Origin: DRKI01 sp011051875
Lineage (GTDB): Bacteria > Desulfobacterota > Desulfobulbia > Desulfobulbales > Desulfobulbaceae
DNA: 49,534 nt
Direction of reading: 5' to 3'
Assembly: GCA_026990385.1 (NCBI GenBank)
Contig: JALXDL010000087.1
Coordinates: forward strand, 1-49,534
A program made the position numbers and the translations under genes. Positions 1 to 8,997 of this stretch are shown here, piece by piece (position 1 is the first letter of the stretch; the number at the start of each line of letters is the position of its first letter). The notes below the pieces were generated by a model. That model saw nothing but the letters and a program-made list of their open reading frames with translations. It made no database searches and had not been told where the DNA came from.

Positions 1-1
1 C

Positions 2-2845
2 ACATGCCTGGCGGTCACCCTGTTCATCTTCTTCTGGGTAGAGACATTCTTTGCCCGCAACATCGCCGATGTGCGGCCCCTGTTCGAGTGGATGCCCATC
101 CTGCTCATCTTCCTCACCGCCGCCATCACCATGCGGTCCTGGTCCGAGGAGCGTCGCGCCGGCACCCTGGAGTTTCTCCTCACCTCGCCCACCCGGCCAC
201 TGGCCCTGGTACTGGGCAAGTTCCTGGCCTGCCTGGGCCTGGTGGCCGTGGCCCTGGCCCTGACCCTGCCGCTGCCGGTCACGGTCTCGTTCCTGGGGCC
301 CCTGGACTGGGGTCCGGTCTTTGGCGGCTACCTGGCCACCTTTTTCCTTGCCGCGGCCTATATCAGCATCGGGCTCTATGTCTCGGTCCGTTCCGAGAAC
401 CAGATCATCAGCCTGATCGCCAGCGTGCTCGCCTGCAGCGTTCTCTACCTGCTGGGCTCTGATACGCTCACCTCCTTTTTCGGCAACCGGATCACCGAAT
501 TGCTGCATCTCCTCGGCTCCGGTTCCCGTTTTGAATCCATTACCCGCGGCGTCATCGACCTGCGCGATCTCTACTACTACCTCTCCCTGGTGGGCGTGTT
601 CCTGGCCCTCAACGTCTACGGCCTGGAGCGGCTGCGCTGGCAGGACAATCCGGCCAACAGCCGCCACCGGGCCTGGCTGACGGTCACCATCCTGCTGGTG
701 GCCAATTTCCTGGCCGGCAACATCTGGCTCGCCCCCATAGACATTGTGCGCATCGACCTGACCAGGGGCCGGATCTATTCCATCTCCGACGCCAGCCGCA
801 GCTACCTGGCCCGACTGCGTGAGCCCCTCCTCATCCGGGGCTACTTCTCGGCCCAGACCCATCCCCTGCTGGCGCCGCTGGTGCCGCGGTTGCGCGACCT
901 GCTCAAGGAGTACCAGGTGGCCGGACACGGCAAGGTGCGGGTCGAGTTCGTGGATCCCCAGGAGAACCCGGAGCTGGAGCAGGAGGCAGGCCAGAAGTAC
1001 GGCATCCGGCCGGTACCCTTCGAGACCGCGTCCCGCTACCAGACCGCGGTGACCAACTCCTATTTCGATATCCTGGTCAAGTATGGCGACCAGTTCGAGA
1101 CCCTGGGCTTCCGCGACCTGATCGAGGTCAAGGCCCGTGGCGAGACCGGCCTGGAGGTGGACCTGCGCAACCCCGAATATGACATCACCCGGGCAATCAA
1201 GAAGGTGCTCTATGCCTACCAGGGATCGGGGAATCTCTTTGCCAATATCCGGGGACCGGTCAGAATCACCGCCTACATCTCGCCGGCTGCGGCCCTGCCC
1301 CCTGAGCTTGCGCCGCTGCGCAAAGACCTGGAGGAGGTGACGGCCGGGCTGAAAAAGAAGTCCGGCGGCCGGGTCAGCCTGGAGATCGTTGATCCCGACG
1401 CGGACGGCGGCAAGGTGGCCGGGGAGATCGGCAAGCGGTTCGGGTTCCGGCCCATGGCCCTTGGCCTGCTTGATCCGCGTACCTTCTGGTTCTACATCAC
1501 CATGGAGAACAACGGCCAGGTGGTCCAGGTGCCCCTGCCCCAGGATCTGTCCAGGGACGGGCTCGAACGGAATATGAACGCGGCCCTGAAGCGGTTCTCC
1601 CGGGGTTTTCTCAAGACCATCGCCCTCTACACGCCGCCCTCGTCCCCGCCCATGCCGCAGCTCGGCATGCCCGGCAGCGGCAAGCGGTTCCAGTGGCTGC
1701 GCAAGAAGCTCTCCGGGGAGTACAAGGTGACGGACACGGATCTGAAAAAGGGCAGGGTGCCGACAGATGCCGATTTCCTGCTCCTTGCCTCGCCGGAGAA
1801 CCTGGACCGGACCCAGCTCTTTGCCGTTGACCAGTTCCTGATGCAGGGCGGTACCGTGGCCATCGCCAGTGCGCCCTTCGATGTCACCCTGCAGGGACGG
1901 CTCAGTGCCAGGAAGTACACCTCGGGCCTTGAGGAATGGCTGCGGGGCTACGGCATCACCATCCAGGACAGCATGGTACTCGACGAACAGAACTCGCCCT
2001 TTCCCGTGCCCATGGAACGGCAGGTGGGGATGTTCACCGTGCGCGAGACACGGCTGGTCAACTATCCCTACTTTGTCGATATCCGCCCGGACGGCATGGA
2101 CCGGAAGAGCGGGCTCACCGCCGGTATCGGCCAGCTGACCATGACCTGGGTCTCGCCCGTCACCGTGGATGCGGCAAAGAACAAGGGGCGGAAGGTGATC
2201 CGGCTGCTGTCCAGTTCGGACCGCTCCTGGACCTCGGATTCCCTCGATATCCAGCCCGATTTCCAGCGCTACGGCGACCTGGGCTTCAAGGTGGGCGACA
2301 AGCCGGGTTCCCGCCTGCTGGGCGTGGTGGTGGAGGGACGTTTTGTCTCCGCCTTTGCCGGCAAGCCCTCGCCGCTGGTGCAGGAGGCCGAGAAAAAGGC
2401 CAAGTCTGCCGAAAAGAAAAAGAAAGACGCCGGGGACAAGGAGGCGGACAAGAACAAGAAGAAGGAGGAGCCGGTGATCAGCCGGGTCATCGAGCGCTCT
2501 CCCGAGTCGGCGCGGATCATCCTCTTCGCGTCCAACTCGTTCCTGACCGATACCGCCATGGAGCTGATGTCCAGTGTCATGCACAGCCAGTACCTGGCGC
2601 CGGCACAGCTCATGGCCAATGCCGTGGACTGGTCCCTGGAGGACCGCGGCCTGCTCTCCATCCGGGGACGCGGCCACTTTGCCCGCACCCTCATGCCCAT
2701 GGACCGCAGGAGCCGGATGTTCTGGGAGTACCTGAACTACGGCCTGGCACTGGTCGGCCTGGGGTTGATCTGGCTTTTCCGCCGCATGGCAGTGAAGCGG
2801 GCCATGGCACGCTATGAGAGGATTCTCAGCACAGGGAGGGTGTGA
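2..2845 (+). CDS. ABC-2 permease fused to GldG-like auxiliary domain (5' truncated)
   Basis: The reading frame is open from base 2, so the true start lies outside the window. The N-terminal part is an ABC-2/GldF-like permease with about six hydrophobic helices and the loop SEERRAGTLEFLLTSP, typical of ABC-2 subunits. After a helix near base 700 comes a GldG/IFT52-like periplasmic region beginning RIDLTRGRIYSISDASRSYL, with a second related half near base 1260. A final helix lies near base 2740, followed by a basic tail. A Lys/Glu-rich stretch (about bases 2390-2470, EKKAKSAEKKKK) interrupts the soluble domain and is probably a flexible insert. The family pairs with an ATPase, presumably just upstream, and a DUF4340 protein, which follows here after 3 nt. 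In gliding Bacteroidetes GldG supports motility; in proteobacteria the role is unclear. Confidence 0.88.
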   Translation, partial: TCLAVTLFIFFWVETFFARNIADVRPLFEWMPILLIFLTAAITMRSWSEERRAGTLEFLLTSPTRPLALVLGKFLACLGLVAVALALTLPLPVTVSFLGPLDWGPVFGGYLATFFLAAAYISIGLYVSVRSENQIISLIASVLACSVLYLLGSDTLTSFFGNRITELLHLLGSGSRFESITRGVIDLRDLYYYLSLVGVFLALNVYGLERLRWQDNPANSRHRAWLTVTILLVANFLAGNIWLAPIDIVRIDLTRGRIYSISDASRSYLARLREPLLIRGYFSAQTHPLLAPLVPRLRDLLKEYQVAGHGKVRVEFVDPQENPELEQEAGQKYGIRPVPFETASRYQTAVTNSYFDILVKYGDQFETLGFRDLIEVKARGETGLEVDLRNPEYDITRAIKKVLYAYQGSGNLFANIRGPVRITAYISPAAALPPELAPLRKDLEEVTAGLKKKSGGRVSLEIVDPDADGGKVAGEIGKRFGFRPMALGLLDPRTFWFYITMENNGQVVQVPLPQDLSRDGLERNMNAALKRFSRGFLKTIALYTPPSSPPMPQLGMPGSGKRFQWLRKKLSGEYKVTDTDLKKGRVPTDADFLLLASPENLDRTQLFAVDQFLMQGGTVAIASAPFDVTLQGRLSARKYTSGLEEWLRGYGITIQDSMVLDEQNSPFPVPMERQVGMFTVRETRLVNYPYFVDIRPDGMDRKSGLTAGIGQLTMTWVSPVTVDAAKNKGRKVIRLLSSSDRSWTSDSLDIQPDFQRYGDLGFKVGDKPGSRLLGVVVEGRFVSAFAGKPSPLVQEAEKKAKSAEKKKKDAGDKEADKNKKKEEPVISRVIERSPESARIILFASNSFLTDTAMELMSSVMHSQYLAPAQLMANAVDWSLEDRGLLSIRGRGHFARTLMPMDRRSRMFWEYLNYGLALVGLGLIWLFRRMAVKRAMARYERILSTGRV

Positions 2846-2848
2846 GCC

Positions 2849-3874
2849 ATGAAAAAGACCATCATCCTGTTGACACTGGTACTGGTGGCCCAGGTGGGCC
2901 TGGGTATCGCACTGAACATGAACCGGCAGCAGATGGCGCCTTTCCGGCCCACGGCGCTCCTGCTCGGATTTGAGCCCGGCGGGGTGGATATGATCACCAT
3001 CACCGGTGCCGACAAGGCCGGAATACGCCTGGTCAAAAAGGATGGCCGCTGGATCCTGCCGGACTATTATCAATTCCCGGCCGACCAGGAGGCGGTCTCC
3101 ACGCTGCTCGACACCCTGGCCGGGCTCAAGGAGGGTTGGCCCGTGGCCACCACCCGCGACGCGGCGGTTCGGTTCAGGGTGGCAAAGGACGATTTCGAGC
3201 GCCATATCGTGCTGCTCCACGACAACAAGCCGGTGGCCGATCTCTACGTGGGCACCTCGCCGGGATTTCGCAAGGTGCACGTGCGGGTGGCCGGCAGCAA
3301 CGATATTCTCGCGGTCAGGTTCTCGGCCCATGATGCCGGCACCGGTGCAACGGACTGGCTGGACCGCCGGTTCCTGGCCGTAGACGAAAAGAAGATCAGG
3401 AAGATCGTGCTGCCGAAATTCACCCTGGTCCGCAAGGACGACTCCCTTGTGCTCGCGGATCTCGGCAGTGATGAAACCATGAAAAAGGAACCGGTCGGCT
3501 CCCTGGTCTCCAGGATCGCCGGCCTCCGGATCGAGGCGGTTCTCGGCAACAGGGAGAAGCCCGACTACCGGCAGGACAAGCCGAAACTGACCATCACCGT
3601 GGAACTGCCTGACCGGAAGCGGGTCTACACCTTCTCCCAGCCGGAAAAGGAAGACTGGTACGTGCTCAAGACCTCGGATTCGGATCTCTACTTCAAGGTG
3701 GCCGGCTGGCAGCTCGCGCCGCTGCTCGATGCCAGGCGCGAATTGCTGGTCCGGAAGAAGGAGGAACCGAAGAAGGAGACGGCCGCGGGCAGGCCGGAGG
3801 CGCAATCTCCCGGCGACCCGGGCCGGAGCACGGCAGGTGGCGGGAGCAAGGCCGGTCCGGAAGGGACCAGGTGA
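2849..3874 (+). CDS. DUF4340-family membrane-anchored protein
   Basis: A 341-residue protein starting 3 nt after the permease/GldG stop, with a GGGAGG ribosome site in the end of that gene. One N-terminal transmembrane helix (residues about 4-22, IILLTLVLVAQVGLGIAL) anchors a periplasmic domain. Two similar halves (near residues 40-150 and 190-300) show the short strand-rich pattern of DUF4340, including GRWILPDYYQFPADQEAVSTLL. The C-terminal 35 residues are Lys/Glu/Pro/Gly-rich and probably disordered. DUF4340 genes usually follow GldG-like permease genes, as here, so the product likely works with that transporter. The substrate is unknown. Confidence 0.82.
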   Translation: MKKTIILLTLVLVAQVGLGIALNMNRQQMAPFRPTALLLGFEPGGVDMITITGADKAGIRLVKKDGRWILPDYYQFPADQEAVSTLLDTLAGLKEGWPVATTRDAAVRFRVAKDDFERHIVLLHDNKPVADLYVGTSPGFRKVHVRVAGSNDILAVRFSAHDAGTGATDWLDRRFLAVDEKKIRKIVLPKFTLVRKDDSLVLADLGSDETMKKEPVGSLVSRIAGLRIEAVLGNREKPDYRQDKPKLTITVELPDRKRVYTFSQPEKEDWYVLKTSDSDLYFKVAGWQLAPLLDARRELLVRKKEEPKKETAAGRPEAQSPGDPGRSTAGGGSKAGPEGTR

Positions 3875-3888
3875 TCGGCATGTCAGGC

Positions 3889-3922
3889 AGGCCGGAGGCA
3901 TTGACGCCTCCGGCCTTTTTTT
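3889..3922 (+). terminator. Rho-independent terminator
   Basis: An 11-bp perfect stem (AGGCCGGAGGC at 3889-3899 pairing with GCCTCCGGCCT at 3906-3916) with a 6-nt loop is followed by a run of T to 3922. It lies 15 nt after the DUF4340 stop codon and ends the GldG/DUF4340 operon. The gene beyond it is on the opposite strand. There is no A-run on the other side, so it works in the + direction only. Confidence 0.9.
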
Positions 3923-4023
3923 GATGCCTCCGGTCAGTCAATGCGCGTGGCCGCAGAGCGGGCATGGCGGGGACGCCCGCCACCGCCCGATGGGAGATCA
4001 CGGCAGGAGCGGGCTCTCCGGGA

Positions 4024-5163
4024 TCAGTCCGCATCCCGTTCCCGGTCCGGCGGGGGGGCTTGGGCAGCAGTCTCCTGTTCCCGGTTCTCTTCCCCGAACA
4101 GGTGCACGGCGGGCAGGTACTCGCGGAAGGAGTCGCCGTAGATCTCCCAGATGGTGATGAACAGGGCCGAGACAATGGGGCCGATGATGATGCCCAGCAG
4201 GCCGAACATGGCGATACCGCCGAGGGTGCCGAAGAGGACGAACAGGTCGTGCATCTCGGTGTCCTTGCCCACCAGGCGCGGCCGGAGCAGGTTGTCCAGG
4301 TTACCGGCAATGCCGCCGCAGACCACAGCCAGGATGATCACGCCCCTGAAGTCGCCGGTGAGCGCCAGGATGGCCAGGGCCGGACCCCAGATGATGGCGG
4401 TGCCGAATGCCGGGATAATGGACATCACCGCCATCACCGTGCCCCAGAACACCGGGCCCTGGATGTCGGCCAGGGCAAAGCCGATGCCGCAGATCAGGCC
4501 CTGGATCATGCCGATGATGAGCGTCGACTTGATGGTGGCGCCGGCCACCGAGGTGAAACGGTGCAGCAGCCGCTGCTCTTCGCTGTCCTCCAGGGGCAGG
4601 AAGTAGAGGATCTTCACCAGCAGCACCCTGCCCATGGTCAGGAAATAAAACATCACGTAGAGCATGATGACAGAGGAGATCACGGCATTGACCGTCAGCC
4701 GGGTGACCGAGGAGAGGGAATCGATGAGAAAGGAGGAGAGGTTGCCCACCAGTTCGCCGGCCTTGCGGATGATCACGTCGCGGTAGGGCAGGATCTGGTC
4801 ATAGAAGGGGATCTTCTCCAGGTAGACCGACATGGAGGAGGGCTCGCTGATGAAGCCCTGCACCCAGGGGGTCACCGACTGGCCGACATGGATGGCCTGG
4901 TTGACCACCACCCCGGTGAGCAGGCCCAGCGGTACCAGGACCAGGCAGATGATGCCGATGATGGTCAGGATGGAGGCAAGGTTTTCCCTGCCGCCCAGGC
5001 GGCCGGTAATCCACCGGTGCATGGGCTTGACCAGGGCGGTGAACAGGCCGGCCATGAAGATCGGCATCAGGAACTGCCGGATCATGGTCAGGAACAGGGC
5101 CGAGATCGTCACCACCAGGATGAGCAGGGTGACCTTGTTGACCGCCTCGCGTCGTACCGCCAT
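4024..5163 (-). CDS. AI-2E family / PerM-like transporter
   Basis: A 379-residue polytopic membrane protein. It begins with two hydrophobic segments (VTLLILVVTISALFLTM and an adjoining helix), then the basic motif TALVKPMHRWITGRLGGRENLAS, a long periplasmic-type middle region and a cluster of C-terminal helices. The GLICGIGFALADIQGP region and the C-terminal PRLVGKDTEMHDLFVLFGTLGG motif are typical of the AI-2E transporter (TqsA/PerM/YdiK) family. These proteins have been linked to autoinducer export or sodium/proton antiport, so no substrate can be assigned. The tail (QAPPPDRERDAD) is polar. It starts 5 nt after bioA, so it is probably cotranscribed with the biotin genes, but no functional link is evident. 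Confidence 0.9.
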   Translation of the reverse strand: MAVRREAVNKVTLLILVVTISALFLTMIRQFLMPIFMAGLFTALVKPMHRWITGRLGGRENLASILTIIGIICLVLVPLGLLTGVVVNQAIHVGQSVTPWVQGFISEPSSMSVYLEKIPFYDQILPYRDVIIRKAGELVGNLSSFLIDSLSSVTRLTVNAVISSVIMLYVMFYFLTMGRVLLVKILYFLPLEDSEEQRLLHRFTSVAGATIKSTLIIGMIQGLICGIGFALADIQGPVFWGTVMAVMSIIPAFGTAIIWGPALAILALTGDFRGVIILAVVCGGIAGNLDNLLRPRLVGKDTEMHDLFVLFGTLGGIAMFGLLGIIIGPIVSALFITIWEIYGDSFREYLPAVHLFGEENREQETAAQAPPPDRERDAD

Positions 5164-5168
5164 TTGCG

Positions 5169-6461
5169 CTATTCTCCTTCCCGGGCCGCAGCCACCAGGG
5201 CGCTGGTCAGCCTGGTCAGTTCGTCACTCCTGATGATATAGGGCGGCATTAGGTAGAGCAGGCGGCCAAAGGGCCGGACCCAGACACCGCGTTCGACAAA
5301 AAATTCCTGCAGCCGGGCCATGGCCAGCGGCTCTCGGGTCTCGATCACGCCGATCCCGCCCAGGACCCGGACGTCACGGACCGCGGGCAGCACGGCGGCC
5401 GGGGCCAGTTCCGCCCGCATCTGCTCCTCCATGGCCCGGATTCGATCCTGCCAGGGCGAGTCCAGCAGCAGCCGGACCGAGGCCAGGGCCACCCGGCAGG
5501 CAAGCGGGTTGGCCATGAAGGTGGGACCGTGCATGAAGGCGCCGGGATTTGCGGCCGAGATGGTCCCGGCCACCTCGTCCGTGGCCAGGGTGGCGGCAAG
5601 GGTCAGGCAGCCGCCGGTCAGGGCCTTGCCCAGGCAGAGGATATCGGGGACCACCTCCGCGTGTTCGCAGGCGAACAGGGCGCCGGTACGACCGAAACCC
5701 GTGGCGATCTCGTCCAGGATCAGGAGCACGCGGTATTGATGGCAGAGCCTGCGCAGCTCGCGCAGGTACTGCGGGTGATAGAACCACATGCCGCCGGCGC
5801 CCTGGACCACCGGCTCGAGGATCACCGCCGCCACCTCGTCCGCGTGTCGCTCCAGCAGCCCGGCCATGGGTGCGATATCAGCAGGATCCCATGCCTCGCC
5901 GAACCGGCATGCCGGCCTGGGCGCGAAGAGCTGTCGGGGCAGGCTGCCGGCAAAGAGGGTGTGCATGCCGGTGACCGGGTCGCAGGCCGACATGGCGTGG
6001 AAGGTATCGCCGTGGTAGCCGCCGCGCACGGTGAGCAGCCGGTGTTTCTGCGGGGCACCGAGGGCATGCTGGTACTGCAGCGCCATCTTCAGGGCCACCT
6101 CCACGCTCACCGAGCCGGAATCGCAGAAAAAGATCCTGGTCAGGGGGTCCGGGGTGATGGCGAGCAGCAGCCGGCCCAGCTCCACTGCCGGTTCATGGGT
6201 CAGGCCGCCGAACATGACGTGGGCCATGGTCGCGGCCTGCTCCTGCATGGCTGCAACCAGCGCCGGGTGCGAGTAGCCGTGAATGGCGGCCCACCAGGAG
6301 GACATGCCGTCGATGAGTTCGCGGCCGTCGGCGAGCCGGATCCGCACGCCGTTCGCTGACTCCACCGGCAAGACCGGCAGGGGATCGCGCATGGAGGTGT
6401 AGGGGTGCCAGAGATGATCCCGGTCAAAGGTGATGAGGCTCTCCAGGCTCTGCTGGTCCAT
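5169..6461 (-). CDS. bioA: Adenosylmethionine-8-amino-7-oxononanoate aminotransferase
   Basis: Makes 7,8-diaminopelargonate from KAPA with S-adenosylmethionine as amino donor, the penultimate branch of biotin synthesis; PLP-dependent and cytoplasmic. The 430 residues show class-III aminotransferase marks: HLWHPYTSM near the N-terminus, SSWWAAIHGYSHP, GGYHGDTFHAMS, the ILDEIATGFGRTG Asp motif and LCLGKALTGG with the presumed PLP lysine. The ATG at 6461 is preferred over a start at 6506 because the upstream one lies inside bioB and family similarity begins at MDQQSLESL. The gene starts 4 nt after the bioB stop, which suggests translational coupling. No bioF, bioD, bioC or bioH is in the window. 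Confidence 0.95.
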   Translation of the reverse strand: MDQQSLESLITFDRDHLWHPYTSMRDPLPVLPVESANGVRIRLADGRELIDGMSSWWAAIHGYSHPALVAAMQEQAATMAHVMFGGLTHEPAVELGRLLLAITPDPLTRIFFCDSGSVSVEVALKMALQYQHALGAPQKHRLLTVRGGYHGDTFHAMSACDPVTGMHTLFAGSLPRQLFAPRPACRFGEAWDPADIAPMAGLLERHADEVAAVILEPVVQGAGGMWFYHPQYLRELRRLCHQYRVLLILDEIATGFGRTGALFACEHAEVVPDILCLGKALTGGCLTLAATLATDEVAGTISAANPGAFMHGPTFMANPLACRVALASVRLLLDSPWQDRIRAMEEQMRAELAPAAVLPAVRDVRVLGGIGVIETREPLAMARLQEFFVERGVWVRPFGRLLYLMPPYIIRSDELTRLTSALVAAAREGE

Positions 6462-6465
6462 GGTC

Positions 6466-7452
6466 TCAGGAGAGCGCCGGTTCCCCGGCCCGGAAATGGT
6501 AGCCAAGCCTGGCCAGGGCCGCCAGGTCCTCGTCGATGGAGGCGCCGGCCGTGGTCAGGTAGTTGCCGACAATGGCGCCGTTGGCTCCGGCGGTGAAGCA
6601 GCGGTATTGGTCGCCCCCGAGCTGCTGCCGGCCGCCGGCGATGCGGATGACGATCTCCGGGTTGAGGAAGCGGAACAGGGCGATGGTGGTCAGGACCTCG
6701 GTAAGGGAGAGCAGCGGCAGGTCGGCCAGGGGTGTGCCCGGGATCGGGGTCAGGATGTTGATGGGGATCGAGTCCACCCCGAGTTCGCGCAGTTCCAGGG
6801 CCAGGTCGATACGTTCGGCCATGGATTCGCCCATGCCGATGATGCCGCCGGAACAGAGTGACATGCCGGCGGCGCGGGCATGGCGCAGGGTCTCGATTTT
6901 GTCCTCCCAGGTGTGGCTGGTGCAGATGCGGGGGAAGAAGTCGCGGCTGGTCTCCAGGTTGCAATGGTAGCGGCTCACCCCCATCTCCCGCAGCAGCGTC
7001 GCCTTTTCCGGGGTGAGAAAGCCCATGGAGGCGCAGCTCTGCATCCCGGTCCGGGCCCTGATGGAACCGTACAGCTCCTGCAGCCGGTCCAGGGTGGGAC
7101 CGTCCACCGAGTGACCGCTGGTGACCAGGGAGAGCCGGTGCACGCCGTAGCGGTCGTTGTCCAGGGCGATGGTCAGGGCCTGGTCGGTATCGATGAGGTC
7201 ATAGACCGGGCTGTTGGTGCGGTAGCGGGCCGACTGGGCGCAGAAGCGGCAGTCTTCCGTGCAGTTGCCGCTGCGGGCATTGATGATGGAGCAGAGGTGG
7301 AACCGCTTGCCCTGGAAATGGATCCGGATGGCGTCGGCGGAGCGCCAGAGTTCCTCGGGCTCGGGCCAGGCGGCAAGCGCCAGGGCCGTGTCGCGGTCCA
7401 GGCGCCGGCCGGCCAGGACCTTGTCAAGCGATGTGGTGATCAGGGAGGTCAT
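6466..7452 (-). CDS. bioB: Biotin synthase (radical SAM)
   Basis: Inserts sulfur into dethiobiotin to form biotin. The 328-residue product has the radical-SAM cluster motif CTEDCRFC and the following AQSARY stretch that is diagnostic of BioB. Other family marks are SLVTSGHSVDG, the YHCNLETSRDFFP segment, CSGGIIGMGES and a C-terminal TAGANGAIVGNYLTT motif. The ATG at 7452 (MTSLITTSLDK) is chosen; an in-frame start at 7524 would add 24 low-complexity residues unlike the family. bioA follows immediately. Upstream there is an 8-bp inverted repeat (7483-7511), but I see no recognisable BirA operator. Confidence 0.96.
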   Translation of the reverse strand: MTSLITTSLDKVLAGRRLDRDTALALAAWPEPEELWRSADAIRIHFQGKRFHLCSIINARSGNCTEDCRFCAQSARYRTNSPVYDLIDTDQALTIALDNDRYGVHRLSLVTSGHSVDGPTLDRLQELYGSIRARTGMQSCASMGFLTPEKATLLREMGVSRYHCNLETSRDFFPRICTSHTWEDKIETLRHARAAGMSLCSGGIIGMGESMAERIDLALELRELGVDSIPINILTPIPGTPLADLPLLSLTEVLTTIALFRFLNPEIVIRIAGGRQQLGGDQYRCFTAGANGAIVGNYLTTAGASIDEDLAALARLGYHFRAGEPALS

Positions 7453-7482
7453 GCTGTCCTGGGTCGATGTCGTGTACCTGGA

Positions 7483-7511
7483 GCAGGAGCGGCCGGACCC
7501 CGGGCTCCTGC
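7483..7511. promoter_or_regulatory. 8-bp inverted repeat in the bioB leader
   Basis: GCAGGAGC (7483-7490) and GCTCCTGC (7504-7511) form a perfect 8-bp stem with a 13-nt GC-rich loop. It lies 31-59 nt upstream of the bioB start, in the 120-nt gap after the YkgJ-like gene. There is no T-run, so it is not an intrinsic terminator. It could be a leader hairpin or an operator; its role is unproven. Confidence 0.35.
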
Positions 7512-7572
7512 CGTGATTGCGCATGGGATTGCGGGAGGTGCCGTCCCGGCTGTCATGCTGCGCGGAACGGTG

Positions 7573-8241
7573 TCACGGGGCGGGCCGGGAGCCACCCGGA
7601 GAGACGGGCTCGGCCGGCTGTTCGCAGCGAGGTGTCGCCACCCGGGGCGGACCCTCGACGATCATCTCGGCAATGGTCTTGCGGACCTTGGGAAAGAGAT
7701 GGCGCCGTTCACCCAGCAGTCGCGACTCCAGGCCGGCCAGGCGGCGGAAGAGCAGGGTCCGGTCCATGGCCGGCGCATCGGCCTCGCTTTCATACTTTTC
7801 GCTGACGATTTCCTGGCAGCGGAAACAGCCGGGAAAGCGCAGCAACTGGCCGTCCGGCCTGGTCAGGGTGGCCGGGATACCGTGCATGCGGCAGATCAGC
7901 ATCCGGTGCGAGTAGAGGACGCAAAGCCCGTCCTCGTTGAGAGGGCACATCAGCACCGGCCGTTCATCACGATCCAGCAGTTCCCTGCTCCGGGCCACGT
8001 ACTCCTCGGCCCGGGTCATGATCCGGTCGAGGAGGTCGTCATCCAGCATCCGGATGCCCTCCCACAGGTAGGCCCATTCGCAATAGGTATAGTGGAGAAA
8101 GTACGAGTCGCAGCAGTTGTCGGAGCAGCTGCCGCAGGTAAGGCCGATCGTGTCGGCCACCTGGACGTAGTCCTCCTGCAGAGCCTCGTATATTTCGGAG
8201 ATTTCACGGGAAAGCTCCGGAGGTAAGAAGATCTCTTTCAT
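7573..8241 (-). CDS. YkgJ-family cysteine-cluster protein
   Basis: A 222-residue cytoplasmic protein with a cysteine-rich core: CGSCSDNCC, then YCEWAYLWEG, a CPLNEDGLCVLYSHRMLICRMHGIP segment and FPGCFRCQE. This spacing matches the YkgJ/UPF0153 family of putative zinc- or iron-binding proteins, whose function is poorly known. The C-terminal 30 residues (Pro/Gly/Ser-rich) are probably disordered. Its start overlaps the end of the AMMECR1-like gene by 4 nt, so the two are translationally coupled. The biotin genes follow. A role in metal or cluster handling is only inferred from the cysteines. Confidence 0.85.
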   Translation of the reverse strand: MKEIFLPPELSREISEIYEALQEDYVQVADTIGLTCGSCSDNCCDSYFLHYTYCEWAYLWEGIRMLDDDLLDRIMTRAEEYVARSRELLDRDERPVLMCPLNEDGLCVLYSHRMLICRMHGIPATLTRPDGQLLRFPGCFRCQEIVSEKYESEADAPAMDRTLLFRRLAGLESRLLGERRHLFPKVRKTIAEMIVEGPPRVATPRCEQPAEPVSPGGSRPAP

Positions 8242-8828
8242 CGGTCGTGTAGGTTATGGTGCTCTTCCTTGAAATATTGGACCTGGTAGGTCTCCACGGC
8301 CAGCCCGCCACTGCGCCAGAAGTCCTCGGGCAGGCCGGCCTTGCGGCAGAGATGGCCCAGGAAGACCTCGGCTACCGGCAGCTGCTCCCAGACCTGCGGC
8401 AGGAAGGTGGCGCTGGCGCCGCCTGCCGCCCTGATGATCACGCCGTCCTCGTGGGGCCGCAGTTTGCGGACCAGGTCGTCCCCGTCGCTGTAGGCGAGCG
8501 GCCTGGGGGGGGTGAGGACCGAGACCTCGATCTCCAGCTCCGGGACCTCGTCGGCTGAAACCATGGGAAAGCGGTGGTCATGGAAGGCCGCGTTGATGGC
8601 GTTCCTGCGGACCCCTTCCACCAGGGGCTCGACCCCGACCAGGGAGCCGATACAGCCCCGCAGCATGCCCCGCTTGTTGAGGGTGACAAAGACCCCGCGC
8701 CGCTCTTGCAATGCCGGGTCGGCAAGCTCTTCCGGCCGGACCGGGTCCGTGGGCGCAAGCCCCACCTGTTCCTCGATGGTCTGCCGGGCCAGCCGCACCA
8801 GGACCTGGCCCTGTTCTCGCGTCAACAT
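8238..8828 (-). CDS. AMMECR1-domain protein (AmmeMemoRadiSam system protein A)
   Basis: A 196-residue protein covering a whole AMMECR1 domain: GVFVTLNKRGMLRGCIGSL is the signature segment, followed by FPMVSADEVPELEIEVSVL and a C-terminal FWRSGGLAVETYQVQYFKE. In bacteria it is one part of the three-protein AmmeMemoRadiSam set (AMMECR1, MEMO, radical SAM), whose biochemistry is still unclear. The other two are not in the window. The gene heads the minus-strand run to YkgJ-bioB-bioA. It starts with ATG and has GAGGTG upstream as ribosome site. Confidence 0.9.
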   Translation of the reverse strand: MLTREQGQVLVRLARQTIEEQVGLAPTDPVRPEELADPALQERRGVFVTLNKRGMLRGCIGSLVGVEPLVEGVRRNAINAAFHDHRFPMVSADEVPELEIEVSVLTPPRPLAYSDGDDLVRKLRPHEDGVIIRAAGGASATFLPQVWEQLPVAEVFLGHLCRKAGLPEDFWRSGGLAVETYQVQYFKEEHHNLHDR

Positions 8829-8997
8829 CGCCTGTTCACCTCCTTCCCGGGTGGTCGCTGTCCTTCGGCAGGACCACAGGGTAGTTGCCGGCAGGGGGAT
8901 CTTACCAGCAAAGGGAATCCTCGGCCAGCTATAAATTATTCATTGTCCGGCCTTCAGGCAACCGGACCGGAGACAGGCGGAGCCGGAACAGCTTGTT

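Noticed and set aside
3964..5241. 425-residue plus-strand frame opposite the AI-2E gene
   Set aside because: His/Asp/Gly-rich shadow of the membrane protein gene.
7453..7572. Possible BirA operator before bioB
   Set aside because: No TTGTAAAC-type half-sites; only a GC-rich inverted repeat is present.
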